Assembly: GCF_900099825.1 (NCBI RefSeq)
Contig: NZ_LT629693.1
Coordinates: forward strand, 8,275,116-8,339,115
Direction: 5' to 3'
Source of the DNA: Bradyrhizobium ottawaense
Lineage (GTDB): Bacteria > Pseudomonadota > Alphaproteobacteria > Rhizobiales > Xanthobacteraceae
DNA length: 64,000 nt
Shown here: piece after piece, positions 31,968 through 39,905 of the stretch
How the letters are laid out: each line of letters opens with the position of its first letter
Numbering within the stretch: the first letter of the stretch is position 1
Notes under the pieces: model-generated
What the model saw: only the letters and a program-made list of their open reading frames with translations
Told to the model about the DNA's origin: nothing
The model's database searches: none
Program-made: the position numbers and the translations under genes

Positions 31968-32765
31968 ATGAGCATCAGAGCAATCAACTGGGTGATCGAG
32001 GACTTCGTCGATGTCGATCCGAAGAAGGTCACCCCGACAATGCGTCACATCCTGATCATCCTCGCCAATTTTGCTGGCGACGAAGACAGCTCCTACCCCC
32101 GGCAGAACACGATCGCGAGAATCACCGGCTATTCGAGGCCATGTGTGAACAAGAACCTCAGCCTCATGGAAGAGATGGGTCTGATCACCTCGGCCGGCCG
32201 CAAGCACGCCAACGGCGCCACGCGATCCTCAGAATACACGCTGCGCATTGCCGCAGCCAACAAGTACGACGGCCCCCCACCGGAGGGGGGTGTAACCGAC
32301 GATGACACCCGGGGTGTAACCCAGGATGACAGGGGAGTCGCTCAGAAAGACTCGGCGTGTAATCGACGATCACACGGGGGTGTAAACGAGGATGACACCT
32401 TGAACCACCACTTAGATCCACCACAAGAACCGAAACAAGAACCGAAGCGTCCGCGCAAGACTGCGCCCTGGCCGAGCGACTATCGGGAGCAGTTCTGGTC
32501 GCTGTATCCGAAGCGAAAGAACACCAGCAAGAAAGCGGCCCTCGACAAGCTTGCCAAGCTTGAGCGGGAAGATCGGGTGGAGTTCGAGACCATCATGACC
32601 GGCCTTCGATACTTCGCCGAGCGGACCAACGCTGAGGTCTCTCGTGACCGGTCCCGAGAACAGTTCATCCCGCACGCAATCACCTGGATCAACGGGGAGC
32701 GTTGGGAGACCGAAGGTCCGGCAGACCGAAGGCCGCCGCCACCCAAACGAAGCGTGGCGATCTGA
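31968..32765 (+). CDS. Replication initiator, lambda O-like winged-helix protein
   Basis: A 265-residue protein. Residues about 10-95 form a winged helix ('PTMRHILIILANFAGD...SYPRQNTIARITGYSRPCVNKNLSLMEEMGLI'), as in phage replication proteins. The middle (about 108-144) is encoded by dyad repeats. The C-terminal domain ('FWSLYPKRKNTSKKAALDKLAKL...FIPHAITWINGERW') is the type found in phage replication proteins that contact the helicase loader. The primase-helicase genes follow directly, supporting initiation at an internal origin. Confidence 0.75.
   Translation: MSIRAINWVIEDFVDVDPKKVTPTMRHILIILANFAGDEDSSYPRQNTIARITGYSRPCVNKNLSLMEEMGLITSAGRKHANGATRSSEYTLRIAAANKYDGPPPEGGVTDDDTRGVTQDDRGVAQKDSACNRRSHGGVNEDDTLNHHLDPPQEPKQEPKRPRKTAPWPSDYREQFWSLYPKRKNTSKKAALDKLAKLEREDRVEFETIMTGLRYFAERTNAEVSRDRSREQFIPHAITWINGERWETEGPADRRPPPPKRSVAI
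32289..32399. repeat. Five iteron-like dyads inside the replication gene (candidate origin)
   Basis: Units of 21 bp start at 32289, 32313, 32334, 32356 and 32379 (period 21-24 bp). Four share the core TGTAAN(C/T)NANGAT. Units 1 and 5 have arms GGTGT/ACACC, unit 3 GAGTC/GACTC and unit 4 CGTGT/ACACG, so arm changes stay complementary; unit 2 is imperfect. Lambda ori is likewise a set of dyad iterons in the linker-coding part of gene O. A moderately A-rich stretch follows at 32400-32450. Confidence 0.65.
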
Positions 32766-32766
32766 C

Positions 32767-33087
32767 ATGGCCGGTGTCGATGTAGCGAAGGTGCTGCGCG
32801 ACGAGAGGATCGTGGTTCGATCTCTCAAGGCCGGCAATCAGTATGCGCTCTGTCCGCAGTGTTCGCACCAGCGGAAAGGGTCACACAAAAAAATCCGTTG
32901 CCTCAGCGTCCTGATCGACTCTGACGGTGTGTGTTGGAACTGCAAGAACTGTGGATGGGTAGGATCTGAGAATGCTGAGCGAAAAACACGCCAAGGGGAT
33001 CGAGTCCAGAGGCCTGTGTCTCGACCTGGCGGCGGATATGGGAGCCTACAGCGCACGTCGCTTGCGCGATGGGTCAATCGAACCTGA
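32767..33087 (+). CDS. Primase-type zinc finger, separate from helicase by frame
   Basis: A 106-residue frame whose first 65 residues carry a four-Cys finger: 'CPQCSHQRKGSHKKIRCLSV' then 'GVCWNCKNCGWVG'. This is the DNA-recognition ribbon found at the N terminus of T7 gp4 and related primases. The Toprim/helicase gene starts inside this frame at 32972. Deleting one A from the AAAAA run near 32985 would fuse the two into a standard primase-helicase, so residues after about 75 may be out of frame. Confidence 0.7.
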   Translation: MAGVDVAKVLRDERIVVRSLKAGNQYALCPQCSHQRKGSHKKIRCLSVLIDSDGVCWNCKNCGWVGSENAERKTRQGDRVQRPVSRPGGGYGSLQRTSLARWVNRT

Positions 33088-34525
33088 CATCGACGGCAAC
33101 ATCCTGGCGCTCCCTTTCATGGAGCACGAGGACGAGGTGAACACCAAATACCGGTGGTCACAGGATGGCGAGCGTCGTTTCCAGCAGCGCAAAGACGCGA
33201 AGAAAACGCTCTACAACGCAAACGTCCTGCTGAAAGACGACACGATGAACCGGCTTGAGGCCGGAACCGACGAGCTGATCTGGACTGAAGGCGAGTTCGA
33301 CTGCTGGGCTGTCCTGATGGCCGGGCACGACACATGCGTGTCGGTTCCGGATGGTGCGCCCCCTGCCCGCGACAAGAACGGCAAACTGATCGAGGTGCCG
33401 GACGATGATCGGGACATCGATCCTGAGGACGACGACAAGTTCGCCTTCATGGGCCGGTTGATGGACCCGATCATGAAGGTCAAGCACCACATCATCGCAA
33501 CGGACGGCGATGAGCCTGGTGGCCGGCTCGCCAAGGAGCTGGTCAGACGCATCGGTGCGGCCAAGTGCTTCTGGGTCGAGTACCCGAAGGACGAGGTGGT
33601 CCCGGACAAAAAGAACAAGGGCAAGTTCCGAGCGCCGAAGGACTTGAACGAAGTCCTGTTGTACCTCGGCAAGGACGGCGTGAAGAAGGTTATCTCGGAA
33701 GCAAAGCCCTGGCCGGTGAAAGGTCTGTACCGGTTGTCGGACTATCCCGAGATGGAGATCCCGCAGATGTGCGAGATCGGCCTTTCCGAGGAACTAGACA
33801 AGCACATGAAGTTCTACGAGGGTCAGTTCGTGGTCTGCACGGGCATTCCCAACTCCGGCAAGTCGACGCTGATCAACCAGGCGTCGGTCCTGATGGCCAA
33901 GCGCCACAAGTGGCCGGTCGCTATCTTCTCCGGCGAGAAGGACGTCAAGCCGTTCCTGGCGCACGAGCTGATGGGTGCCTTCCTCGGCAAGGCGAGGACC
34001 GACTGGACGTTTGAGGACAAGAAGCGGGCCGAAGCGTTCGTGCAACGCTACTACCAGTTCATCGACTACGATGACACTGGCGACGTCGAGATCGACGTCA
34101 AGTTCCTGCTCGATGCTTGCGCTGCCGCGGTTTTCCGCGACGGTGTGAAGATGCTGATCATCGATCCCTGGAACGAGCTTGAGCACAATCGGCCCATGAA
34201 CCTGTCGTTGACAGAGTACATCGGCAAGATGATCAAGGCGCTGAAGCGGTTCGCCAAACAGTTCCGCGTCTGCGTCATCGTGGTCGCGCATCCCACCAAG
34301 CTCGGCGCCGACGTGGTGCCAGGCCTGTACAACATTTCGGACTCCGCTCATTGGGCCAACAAAGCCGACCTCGGTTTGGTGGTTCATCCAGCGGACCCGG
34401 AAAATCCGAACGCTAGACATGTCATCATCTCCAAGGTGCGTCTCAAACGCATCGCCGGCCTGACCGGGGTGGTCGTTCTGTCGTTCGATGAGCACACTGG
34501 CCAATTCATCGCGCCAGATTTTTGA
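32972..34525 (+). CDS. Toprim and DnaB-type helicase domains (gp4/Twinkle-like)
   Basis: A 517-residue protein. The N-terminal part has a Toprim fold ('TEGEFDCWA' at about 105 with the catalytic Glu, and 'IATDGDEPG' at about 174). The RecA-type helicase domain has Walker A 'GIPNSGKSTL' (about 290), Walker B 'MLIIDPWNE' (about 393) and the 'VVAHPTK' segment (about 438). Known relatives unwind DNA 5'-3' as hexamers and make primers when the zinc finger is attached. The finger is encoded just upstream in another frame. Confidence 0.85.
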   Translation: MLSEKHAKGIESRGLCLDLAADMGAYSARRLRDGSIEPDIDGNILALPFMEHEDEVNTKYRWSQDGERRFQQRKDAKKTLYNANVLLKDDTMNRLEAGTDELIWTEGEFDCWAVLMAGHDTCVSVPDGAPPARDKNGKLIEVPDDDRDIDPEDDDKFAFMGRLMDPIMKVKHHIIATDGDEPGGRLAKELVRRIGAAKCFWVEYPKDEVVPDKKNKGKFRAPKDLNEVLLYLGKDGVKKVISEAKPWPVKGLYRLSDYPEMEIPQMCEIGLSEELDKHMKFYEGQFVVCTGIPNSGKSTLINQASVLMAKRHKWPVAIFSGEKDVKPFLAHELMGAFLGKARTDWTFEDKKRAEAFVQRYYQFIDYDDTGDVEIDVKFLLDACAAAVFRDGVKMLIIDPWNELEHNRPMNLSLTEYIGKMIKALKRFAKQFRVCVIVVAHPTKLGADVVPGLYNISDSAHWANKADLGLVVHPADPENPNARHVIISKVRLKRIAGLTGVVVLSFDEHTGQFIAPDF

Positions 34526-34532
34526 GAAAACG

Positions 34533-34548
34533 CTTGCACGAATGCAAA
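34533..34548 (+). promoter_or_regulatory. Regulatory palindrome before SSB
   Basis: CTTGC-ACGAAT-GCAAA, arms 9 of 10, 32 bases before the SSB start, with another GCAAA half-site at 34561. Confidence 0.65.
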
Positions 34549-34580
34549 CGTCATGGTAATGCAAACTCGAAAAGGAGAGA

Positions 34581-35237
34581 GTGGTGGCATCATCGTTGAA
34601 CAAGGTTGAGCTGATCGGGCGGCTCGGTAAGGATCCCGAAGTGAAGAACCTGACCAACGGGTCGGCGGTCGCGAACTTCAGCGTCGCCACCAGCGAGGTC
34701 TGGAAGGACAAGCGCTCCGGCGAAAAGCAGGAGAAGACCGAGTGGCACAACATCGTCGTCTGGAACGAGAAGACGATCGAGTTCGTCGAGAAGTATCTCG
34801 CGAAGGGTGACCTGGTTCGCATCGAAGGCAAGATCCAGACCCGCAAGTGGCAGGATCAGGATGGCAAGGATCGCTACTCCACCGAGATCGTGATCCCGGC
34901 GTTTGCTCCGGTCGAGGCGCTGATGAAGCTGTCCTACGACAACGACAACAAGAGCGGCGGCGATCGGAACGATGACCGCGGCTCCAGCCGTGGCGGCAGT
35001 TCCCGTGGCGGCAACAGCCGATCGAACGATGACGATGATCGTGGCAGCAGCCGTGGCCGCGGGAACAACGATGATCGCGGTGGCGATGATCGCGGTTCGT
35101 CGAGCCGAGGCGGTGGCCGTGGCGGCAACAGCCGTGACAACGCCAAGGATGACCGTGGCGGCGGACGCGGTGATGACCGCGGTTCGAGCCGTGGTGGTGG
35201 CCGCAATGCCGACATGGACGATGACATCCCGTTTTGA
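34581..35237 (+). CDS. ssb: Single-stranded DNA-binding protein
   Basis: A 218-residue protein starting at GTG after AAAAGGAGAG. Residues 1-112 form a bacterial-type SSB OB fold ('NKVELIGRLGKDPEVKNL...FSVATSE.W.D..SGE.QEKTEWHNIV'). A long Gly/Arg/Asp/Ser-repeat linker follows (about 118-205), and the C terminus is the acidic Asp-Met-Asp-Asp-Asp-Ile-Pro-Phe tail that recruits repair and replication partners. The repetitive linker DNA could slip during replication. A strong terminator lies downstream. Confidence 0.93.
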   Translation: MVASSLNKVELIGRLGKDPEVKNLTNGSAVANFSVATSEVWKDKRSGEKQEKTEWHNIVVWNEKTIEFVEKYLAKGDLVRIEGKIQTRKWQDQDGKDRYSTEIVIPAFAPVEALMKLSYDNDNKSGGDRNDDRGSSRGGSSRGGNSRSNDDDDRGSSRGRGNNDDRGGDDRGSSSRGGGRGGNSRDNAKDDRGGGRGDDRGSSRGGGRNADMDDDIPF

Positions 35238-35310
35238 TGAACGGGTGTCGGTACTGGACCGTATGAGGTTCGGCTACATCTGAGCTTCCCCGTTGAGCGG
35301 GGAAAATAGA

Positions 35311-35349
35311 GGGGCGCCCTGTAGTTGCGCGTGCCAGGGCGCCCCTTTT
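35311..35349 (+). terminator. Strong Rho-independent terminator
   Basis: A perfect 11-bp stem GGGGCGCCCTG/CAGGGCGCCCC with a 13-nt loop is followed by TTTT. A second small hairpin (TTCCCCG/CGGGGAA) precedes it at about 35286-35304. It closes the replication operon. Confidence 0.85.
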
Positions 35350-35361
35350 GGTATCCAATCA

Positions 35362-35377
35362 TTTGCACGAATGCTAA
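35362..35377 (+). promoter_or_regulatory. Regulatory palindrome after the terminator
   Basis: TTTGC-ACGAAT-GCTAA, arms 9 of 10, 12 bases after the terminator and 10 before the ATG at 35388. Its place right behind a terminator implies transcription restarts near here. Confidence 0.7.
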
Positions 35378-35387
35378 CGGAGACTTC

Positions 35388-35720
35388 ATGGACTTCTTCA
35401 AACCCGGAAGCTTTTCGATCCTGATGCTCAACACCGATGGGTCGTTGACAGAGATCGATGCTTCTCCCGACTTCCTGACCAACGCGGCAGGTGAGACACA
35501 GTCATGCGACTGTCCGCCCGGCGTGTGCCTGGGTGAAGCCGGCAACGAACTGGCTGACGACGATTACAACGACGATGATGACGTGATCTTCGTTGAAGAC
35601 GAAGGCGTCCATCCGGCCGATCGTCTCGAAGCCGTGGCCCAGCTCGGCCGCATCACCGAAAGCCTCGCCTCCCTTGCCAACCTTCAGGGCCGGCTGGTCA
35701 GCGAACTGCTGGAAGGCTGA
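35388..35720 (+). CDS. Hypothetical acidic protein
   Basis: A 110-residue protein with 'CDCPPGVC' (about 40-47) and an Asp-rich run (about 57-65), ending in an amphipathic helix. First gene after the terminator and palindrome. No family recognised. Confidence 0.6.
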   Translation: MDFFKPGSFSILMLNTDGSLTEIDASPDFLTNAAGETQSCDCPPGVCLGEAGNELADDDYNDDDDVIFVEDEGVHPADRLEAVAQLGRITESLASLANLQGRLVSELLEG

Positions 35721-35726
35721 TCCAAG

Positions 35727-36074
35727 ATGAGAACTGTCCTGGAAGTCGGCCCCGGCGCCCTGTCGGAGTACTACGACTGGATGAAGGACGCCGCCCAGGG
35801 CGATGTCCTCGTCTATTGGTCTGGTGATCTTCAATTCGATCGCCAGGTCGTCATCCCTGATGGGGATGCCCTGCGAACCGCAGACCGGCAGCGCATCACC
35901 GCGCTCAATGTCGTTGCGGAGCGCGTGTTGGAAGATGCTGAAGATGGTCTGCTGTGCCTGACGCAGAAACGGCTCGGAGCCAGCGTCTATGAATATCGTG
36001 CAACCCGCCGCCGCCAGTCGTTCGGTAGCTCGGAAACCTCGGTGCTGCCGAATGAACAGCTCGTCACTGCTTGA
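35727..36074 (+). CDS. Hypothetical protein
   Basis: A 115-residue protein with 'PGALSEYYDWMKDAAQGDVLVYWSGDLQFDR' in the first half, a helical middle and 'ASVYEYRATRR' near the end, a pattern shared by small phage proteins with an HTH-like C terminus. Its end overlaps the next start by 23 bases. Confidence 0.55.
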   Translation: MRTVLEVGPGALSEYYDWMKDAAQGDVLVYWSGDLQFDRQVVIPDGDALRTADRQRITALNVVAERVLEDAEDGLLCLTQKRLGASVYEYRATRRRQSFGSSETSVLPNEQLVTA

Positions 36075-36648
36075 GGAACGCACGAAGGCTCTCGGCTGGC
36101 TCACCCATGGTGGTGAGCTGGCTGCGGCCCTTAAAGGCGAACGGGCACGTCATTCCGACGTGATCTGGCAGCTTTTAGTCGAGGCCGTCGAGGTCATCGA
36201 TAAGACGCCAGACAACGAGCGTCGCTGGCTGACGTCCGGTCAGCGTTCCGGCGGTTGGAATATGGTCGGAATGTCTCGCAACGAACTGATCGAGATCGAG
36301 AAAATCCGTCTGCTCTCCGCGATGAAGCCCCACGATGGGCAATCGAAATACTCGCCGCAGCGGAACGACGTTGATCGCGCCCTCGGCGTCCTGGAATGGA
36401 TGCGCTGGTGCAACTCCGCCCGCCTTCCTGATCGTCTGAGGAGGGCAGCTATCTCCCTCGCCCGCGGGGGCGACCAAGAGATTGTGCATCGGATCTACTG
36501 CCCGACGCGCAAACCTAATCGCCAGAACATCGGCGAGATCAAGTCCAGAACCATCGGGTTCATCCAGACCGGCCTCCGGACCGATCTGGGTATCGTTCCT
36601 GGATATGGCCTCACCTTCGTGGAGACCCATCCCAGCGTCGCAGCATAA
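36052..36648 (+). CDS. Hypothetical protein
   Basis: A 198-residue helical, Arg-rich protein. It contains 'LGVLEWMRWCNSARLPDRLRRAAISLARG' (about 103-131), which suggests a helical bundle. No known family. It precedes the exonuclease gene by 11 bases. Confidence 0.55.
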   Translation: MNSSSLLEERTKALGWLTHGGELAAALKGERARHSDVIWQLLVEAVEVIDKTPDNERRWLTSGQRSGGWNMVGMSRNELIEIEKIRLLSAMKPHDGQSKYSPQRNDVDRALGVLEWMRWCNSARLPDRLRRAAISLARGGDQEIVHRIYCPTRKPNRQNIGEIKSRTIGFIQTGLRTDLGIVPGYGLTFVETHPSVAA

Positions 36649-36659
36649 GGAAATTGGCA

Positions 36660-37337
36660 ATGAGGGAAATCATCCTCGATACCGAGACCACGGGCCTCGA
36701 CCGTAAGGTCGATCGCATCGTTGAAATCGGTGCCATCGAGATGGTCGACCTCATGCCAACCGGTCGAACCTACCACCAGTACTGCAATCCGCTGAGGCCA
36801 GTTCACAAGGAAGCCTACCGGGTCCATGGCCTGAGCGACGTATTTCTATCGACAAAGCCAACCTTCAAGCGGATCCACGGCACGTTCCTGCGCTTCATCG
36901 GGGACGCCAGGCTGGTCGCTCACAACGCATCGTTCGATATCGGGATGTTGAACGAGGAGCTGGATCGGCTCGACCTGGATCCTCTGAAGAACGAGGTCGT
37001 CGACACGCTGCAGCTGGCCAGGGAAAAGCACCCTCGCCGCAAGCATACACTGGATGCTCTGTGCAGCATCTACAACATCGACGACTCGAGAAGAACGCTT
37101 CACGGCGCTCTCCTCGATGCCGAACTTCTCGCTGAAGTCTACGCCGAGCTTCGCGGCGGCCGGCAGTTTGGCATGCAGCTTGACATGCTCGCCCAGCCCG
37201 AAGGTGATGAAGAGGATTTGCCAGTTCGGGTCCGGCCCGTACCGCTGGCGAAACGGATCACCGAAAAGGATGTCGCCGATCACAGGGCCTTCGTGGCCAC
37301 GCTCGGCGATGCCGCCATCTGGCGGAACTACGTCTAA
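36660..37337 (+). CDS. DnaQ-like 3'-5' exonuclease (DEDDh)
   Basis: A 225-residue protein with ExoI 'ILDTETTG' (Asp7, Glu9), ExoII 'VAHNASFDIGML' (Asp about 92) and ExoIII 'HGALLDAELLAEVY' (His about 147, Asp about 152). This is the complete DEDDh set of DNA polymerase III epsilon. The first 170 residues are the nuclease; the remainder resembles the tail of bacterial epsilon. It may act in proofreading, host-DNA degradation or end trimming; no phage DNA polymerase is visible in this window. Confidence 0.88.
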   Translation: MREIILDTETTGLDRKVDRIVEIGAIEMVDLMPTGRTYHQYCNPLRPVHKEAYRVHGLSDVFLSTKPTFKRIHGTFLRFIGDARLVAHNASFDIGMLNEELDRLDLDPLKNEVVDTLQLAREKHPRRKHTLDALCSIYNIDDSRRTLHGALLDAELLAEVYAELRGGRQFGMQLDMLAQPEGDEEDLPVRVRPVPLAKRITEKDVADHRAFVATLGDAAIWRNYV

Positions 37338-37340
37338 TCA

Positions 37341-37356
37341 TTTGTTTGAATGCAAG
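37341..37356 (+). promoter_or_regulatory. Regulatory palindrome before the recombination genes
   Basis: TTTGT-TTGAAT-GCAAG, arms 8 of 10, overlapping the AAGGAG ribosome site and ending 9 bases before the ATG at 37366. Confidence 0.6.
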
Positions 37357-37365
37357 GAGAACAAA

Positions 37366-38346
37366 ATGCGCAGGAAACGGACTGGAAATATCGGAATGAG
37401 CGCCGAGGATAAGGCGTCTCGCATGAAGTCGATCGGTGGATCGGACGCCAAGATCATCATGTCTGGTGATCAGGAAGCTATCGAGCGGCTGTGGGCCGAG
37501 AAGCGCGGCGAATCCATTCCCGAGAACCTCGACGACGTGATGATCGTCCAGCTCGGCAACCTGACCGAGCCGCTCAATGCCGACTTCTTCGAGCACGAGA
37601 TGGATTGCGAAGTCACTGACGAGCAGAAGCGCATCTATTACCACGCCTGGGACAAGGCGCACTCGTCGCTCGACGGTCTGATGCGTAAGACGCCGGACTC
37701 CGAGCCGATCGCCGTGGTCGAGTTCAAATTCATGTTCCCATTCGGCTTCGACAAGCAGAAGGCGCTGGAGAAGTACTACGCTCAGTGCCAGCACAACATG
37801 ATGGTGGCTGACCTGCCCATGTCGTACCTGTCGATCATCACAGGCGCGGCTCAGCACGTCATCATCCCGGTTGAGCAGGATCTGTTCTACCAGATCGCCT
37901 TGCTGGAAGCTGAGAAAGACTTCCAGGATTGCGTCGAGACCGGCCGGACGCCTGGCGTTCCTGTGGTCGATGTGCCGCTGGTCGAGCGCATCAAGGTCAT
38001 CGACATGAGCCAGAGCAACGAGTGGGGCATCCTCGCCTTCGATTTGCTCAGCACCAAGCCGTCCGTCGACAAGCACGACAAGGCGAAGAAGGCCCTCAAA
38101 AAGCTGTTCCCGCCGGACGCCAAGTCCGCCGCCGGCAAGGGCGTCACCATCAACCTGTCGTCGGATGGCAAGCAGCTGATCAAGTTCGACGCCAAGGCAA
38201 TCGAGGAAGCGGTCGCGCAGGCCGCCAACATGCCGCCCCCGTCCGCCGAGGATGAAGCGGCAAAGAAAGCGGCAAAGCCGGCCCGCGGTACCCGCAAGAA
38301 AGCGGCCAATAGCAACGAGAAACCCGCCGCCGAAGAAGCGGCATAA
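37366..38346 (+). CDS. YqaJ-type viral recombinase exonuclease
   Basis: A 326-residue protein with 'SIGGSDAKIIM' near residue 21, an acidic region, 'AVVEFKFM' (about 116-123) giving the Glu-x-Lys active-site strand, and 'YYAQCQHNMMV' (about 140). This is the lambda-exonuclease/YqaJ order (PD-(D/E)XK fold). The last 40 residues are an Ala/Lys/Glu-rich tail. It should resect DNA ends 5'-3' for phage recombination with the annealing protein encoded next. Confidence 0.8.
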   Translation: MRRKRTGNIGMSAEDKASRMKSIGGSDAKIIMSGDQEAIERLWAEKRGESIPENLDDVMIVQLGNLTEPLNADFFEHEMDCEVTDEQKRIYYHAWDKAHSSLDGLMRKTPDSEPIAVVEFKFMFPFGFDKQKALEKYYAQCQHNMMVADLPMSYLSIITGAAQHVIIPVEQDLFYQIALLEAEKDFQDCVETGRTPGVPVVDVPLVERIKVIDMSQSNEWGILAFDLLSTKPSVDKHDKAKKALKKLFPPDAKSAAGKGVTINLSSDGKQLIKFDAKAIEEAVAQAANMPPPSAEDEAAKKAAKPARGTRKKAANSNEKPAAEEAA

Positions 38347-38358
38347 ACGGAGACCAAC

Positions 38359-39120
38359 ATGGCAAAGCGGAACGACAATAGCGCGAGCAATCGCGCAAGG
38401 CTCGACAAGATCTACGACGTCTTCGACAAGCTGGGCGTCGACATCGACAAGGAAGCCATCTGGGAAGTCCAGGGCACTCCGGTCGTCAAGCACAAGGACG
38501 TCGAGCGCCTCGGTGCGAAGATGGGCATCAAGTGGGACAAGCCGCAGATCCTGCGCGCTGAGGCGTATGAAGCCGTCATGATCGTGTTCGGCAGCGTCGG
38601 CGACAAGATGGAATGGTCGGTCGGCGAAGCCAAGATCATGGAGATGATCGACACCGGCAAGAACAACCAGTGGGGCAAGCCGATCCGTGCGCCGGCACCC
38701 GGCTGCTTTGGCAACTACATCGTCACCGGATCCCAGGCTGCCTACCCGTACGCCATGGCCGAGAAGCGCGCCAAGGATCGCGTGATCCTCAAGCTCGCTG
38801 ATCTTCACGGCGATGCGTACTCGTCCGAGGAAGCCGACGATTTCCGCAATCCGCAGAATGCTGATCGTCAGGTTGAAGGCAAGTCGACGGCCAACAACGA
38901 CAACGTCGATCCGTCCCAGCTGCTCGCTGACATCAAGGCCGACATTTCCAAGACCAAATCGGTCAAGGATCTGACCGACCTGATGAACAGCAAGGACATG
39001 AAGGACGACCTGAAGAAGCTGTCGAAGGACGAGGAAGGCGACGCCAAGGCCTTTGCCACCAGCCACCTCAAGGAGAACCTGGGATGGACGGCACCAGCCA
39101 AGGACAAGGCGGCCAGTTGA
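38359..39120 (+). CDS. Probable single-strand annealing protein (Rad52/Erf-like)
   Basis: A 253-residue protein. The core (about 45-165) includes a beta-alpha region 'EAYEAVMIVFGSVGDKMEWSVGEA' and 'GSQAAYPYAMAEKRAKDRVILKLADLHGDAYSSEEADDFR', a pattern I associate with phage annealing-type proteins. The C-terminal 80 residues are charged and helical. The strongest evidence is location: 12 bases after the YqaJ exonuclease, where an annealing partner is normally found. An alternative is an uncharacterised accessory protein. Confidence 0.55.
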   Translation: MAKRNDNSASNRARLDKIYDVFDKLGVDIDKEAIWEVQGTPVVKHKDVERLGAKMGIKWDKPQILRAEAYEAVMIVFGSVGDKMEWSVGEAKIMEMIDTGKNNQWGKPIRAPAPGCFGNYIVTGSQAAYPYAMAEKRAKDRVILKLADLHGDAYSSEEADDFRNPQNADRQVEGKSTANNDNVDPSQLLADIKADISKTKSVKDLTDLMNSKDMKDDLKKLSKDEEGDAKAFATSHLKENLGWTAPAKDKAAS

Positions 39121-39380
39121 CGCCGGCCGAAGCGTACGTGGAGCTGGCGCTCTGGGGGATCAAAATCTCCCAAAGCGCCGGCCAACTGCGGCGGTGGTGG
39201 GACGACGAGCGAGCCCACCGCGAACAGTACGGTCTCTCCCAGGAACAGACGCATCAGCTTGTCTATTCCTGCCGAGAGCATCTTGAGCAGCTCGGCGAAT
39301 ACGAACGGGAGCGTCAGGAAGACGAGCCTGCTCCGAGGTCGAGATCGAAACCAAAGCAGCGGCGCGGCGCCGCAATCTGA
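39084..39380 (+). CDS. Hypothetical protein
   Basis: A 98-residue helical protein overlapping the end of the annealing-protein gene by 37 bases. Trp/Arg-rich centre 'SAGQLRRWWDDERAHREQYG' and a basic Pro/Arg/Lys tail. Perhaps a small DNA-binding accessory; unproven. Confidence 0.5.
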   Translation: MDGTSQGQGGQLTPAEAYVELALWGIKISQSAGQLRRWWDDERAHREQYGLSQEQTHQLVYSCREHLEQLGEYERERQEDEPAPRSRSKPKQRRGAAI

Positions 39381-39386
39381 GGGTTT

Positions 39387-39905
39387 ATGGGCAAGGCCAG
39401 CAATAAATCGAAGAGCATGTGGATCCTGGTCAGAAAGATGTTTCTGCCGGGCGCCAGCCACCCCGTGCTGGTGCCGCATGCGGATTACGACATCGAGATG
39501 TTCGAGAGGTATCCGGAGAATGTTCCTCTCCGCATCCAGCTCGCACAGCCCCGGAGCGGTCCGCGGCATCGCCTTTACCGGGTGATCCTGCGGATCGTGG
39601 TGGAGAACACCAACAAGTTCTCGACCGAGGATGCGCTGCACAAGTCGCTTCTCCTCGCATGCAACGTCACGGAACCGGTGCTCACGATGGAGGGTGAGTT
39701 CATCTACTACCCCTCCTCCACGGCGTTCGATGCGATGCCGGAAGACGAGTTCAAGATCTACTTCGACACGGCGATGGAAATCATCGCCAGCGTCATCATC
39801 CCCGGGATCGATCTCGATCAGCTGATGAAGGAAGCCCGGGCCAAGTCGAACTACAAGGATGCCGCCAACGATAACGACGAGCGGCGAAACGAGGAAGCAG
39901 CATAA
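39387..39905 (+). CDS. Conserved-type phage protein
   Basis: A 172-residue protein with 'RLYRVILRIVVENTNKFSTEDALHKSLLLA' (about 63-92) and 'PSSTAFDAMPEDEFKIYFDTAMEIIASVIIPGIDLDQLMKE' (about 108-148). This combination recalls phage NinB/DUF1367-like recombination accessories, which work next to annealing proteins, but the match is by pattern only. Confidence 0.55.
   Translation: MGKASNKSKSMWILVRKMFLPGASHPVLVPHADYDIEMFERYPENVPLRIQLAQPRSGPRHRLYRVILRIVVENTNKFSTEDALHKSLLLACNVTEPVLTMEGEFIYYPSSTAFDAMPEDEFKIYFDTAMEIIASVIIPGIDLDQLMKEARAKSNYKDAANDNDERRNEEAA

Noticed and set aside
32289..32399. CRISPR array
   Set aside because: Units are back to back with no unique spacers and lie inside a coding gene; a replication iteron set explains them better.
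34934..35545. Minus-strand frames over the SSB linker
   Set aside because: They arise from the repetitive Gly/Arg/Asp linker DNA and read as low-complexity Ser/Pro/Arg.
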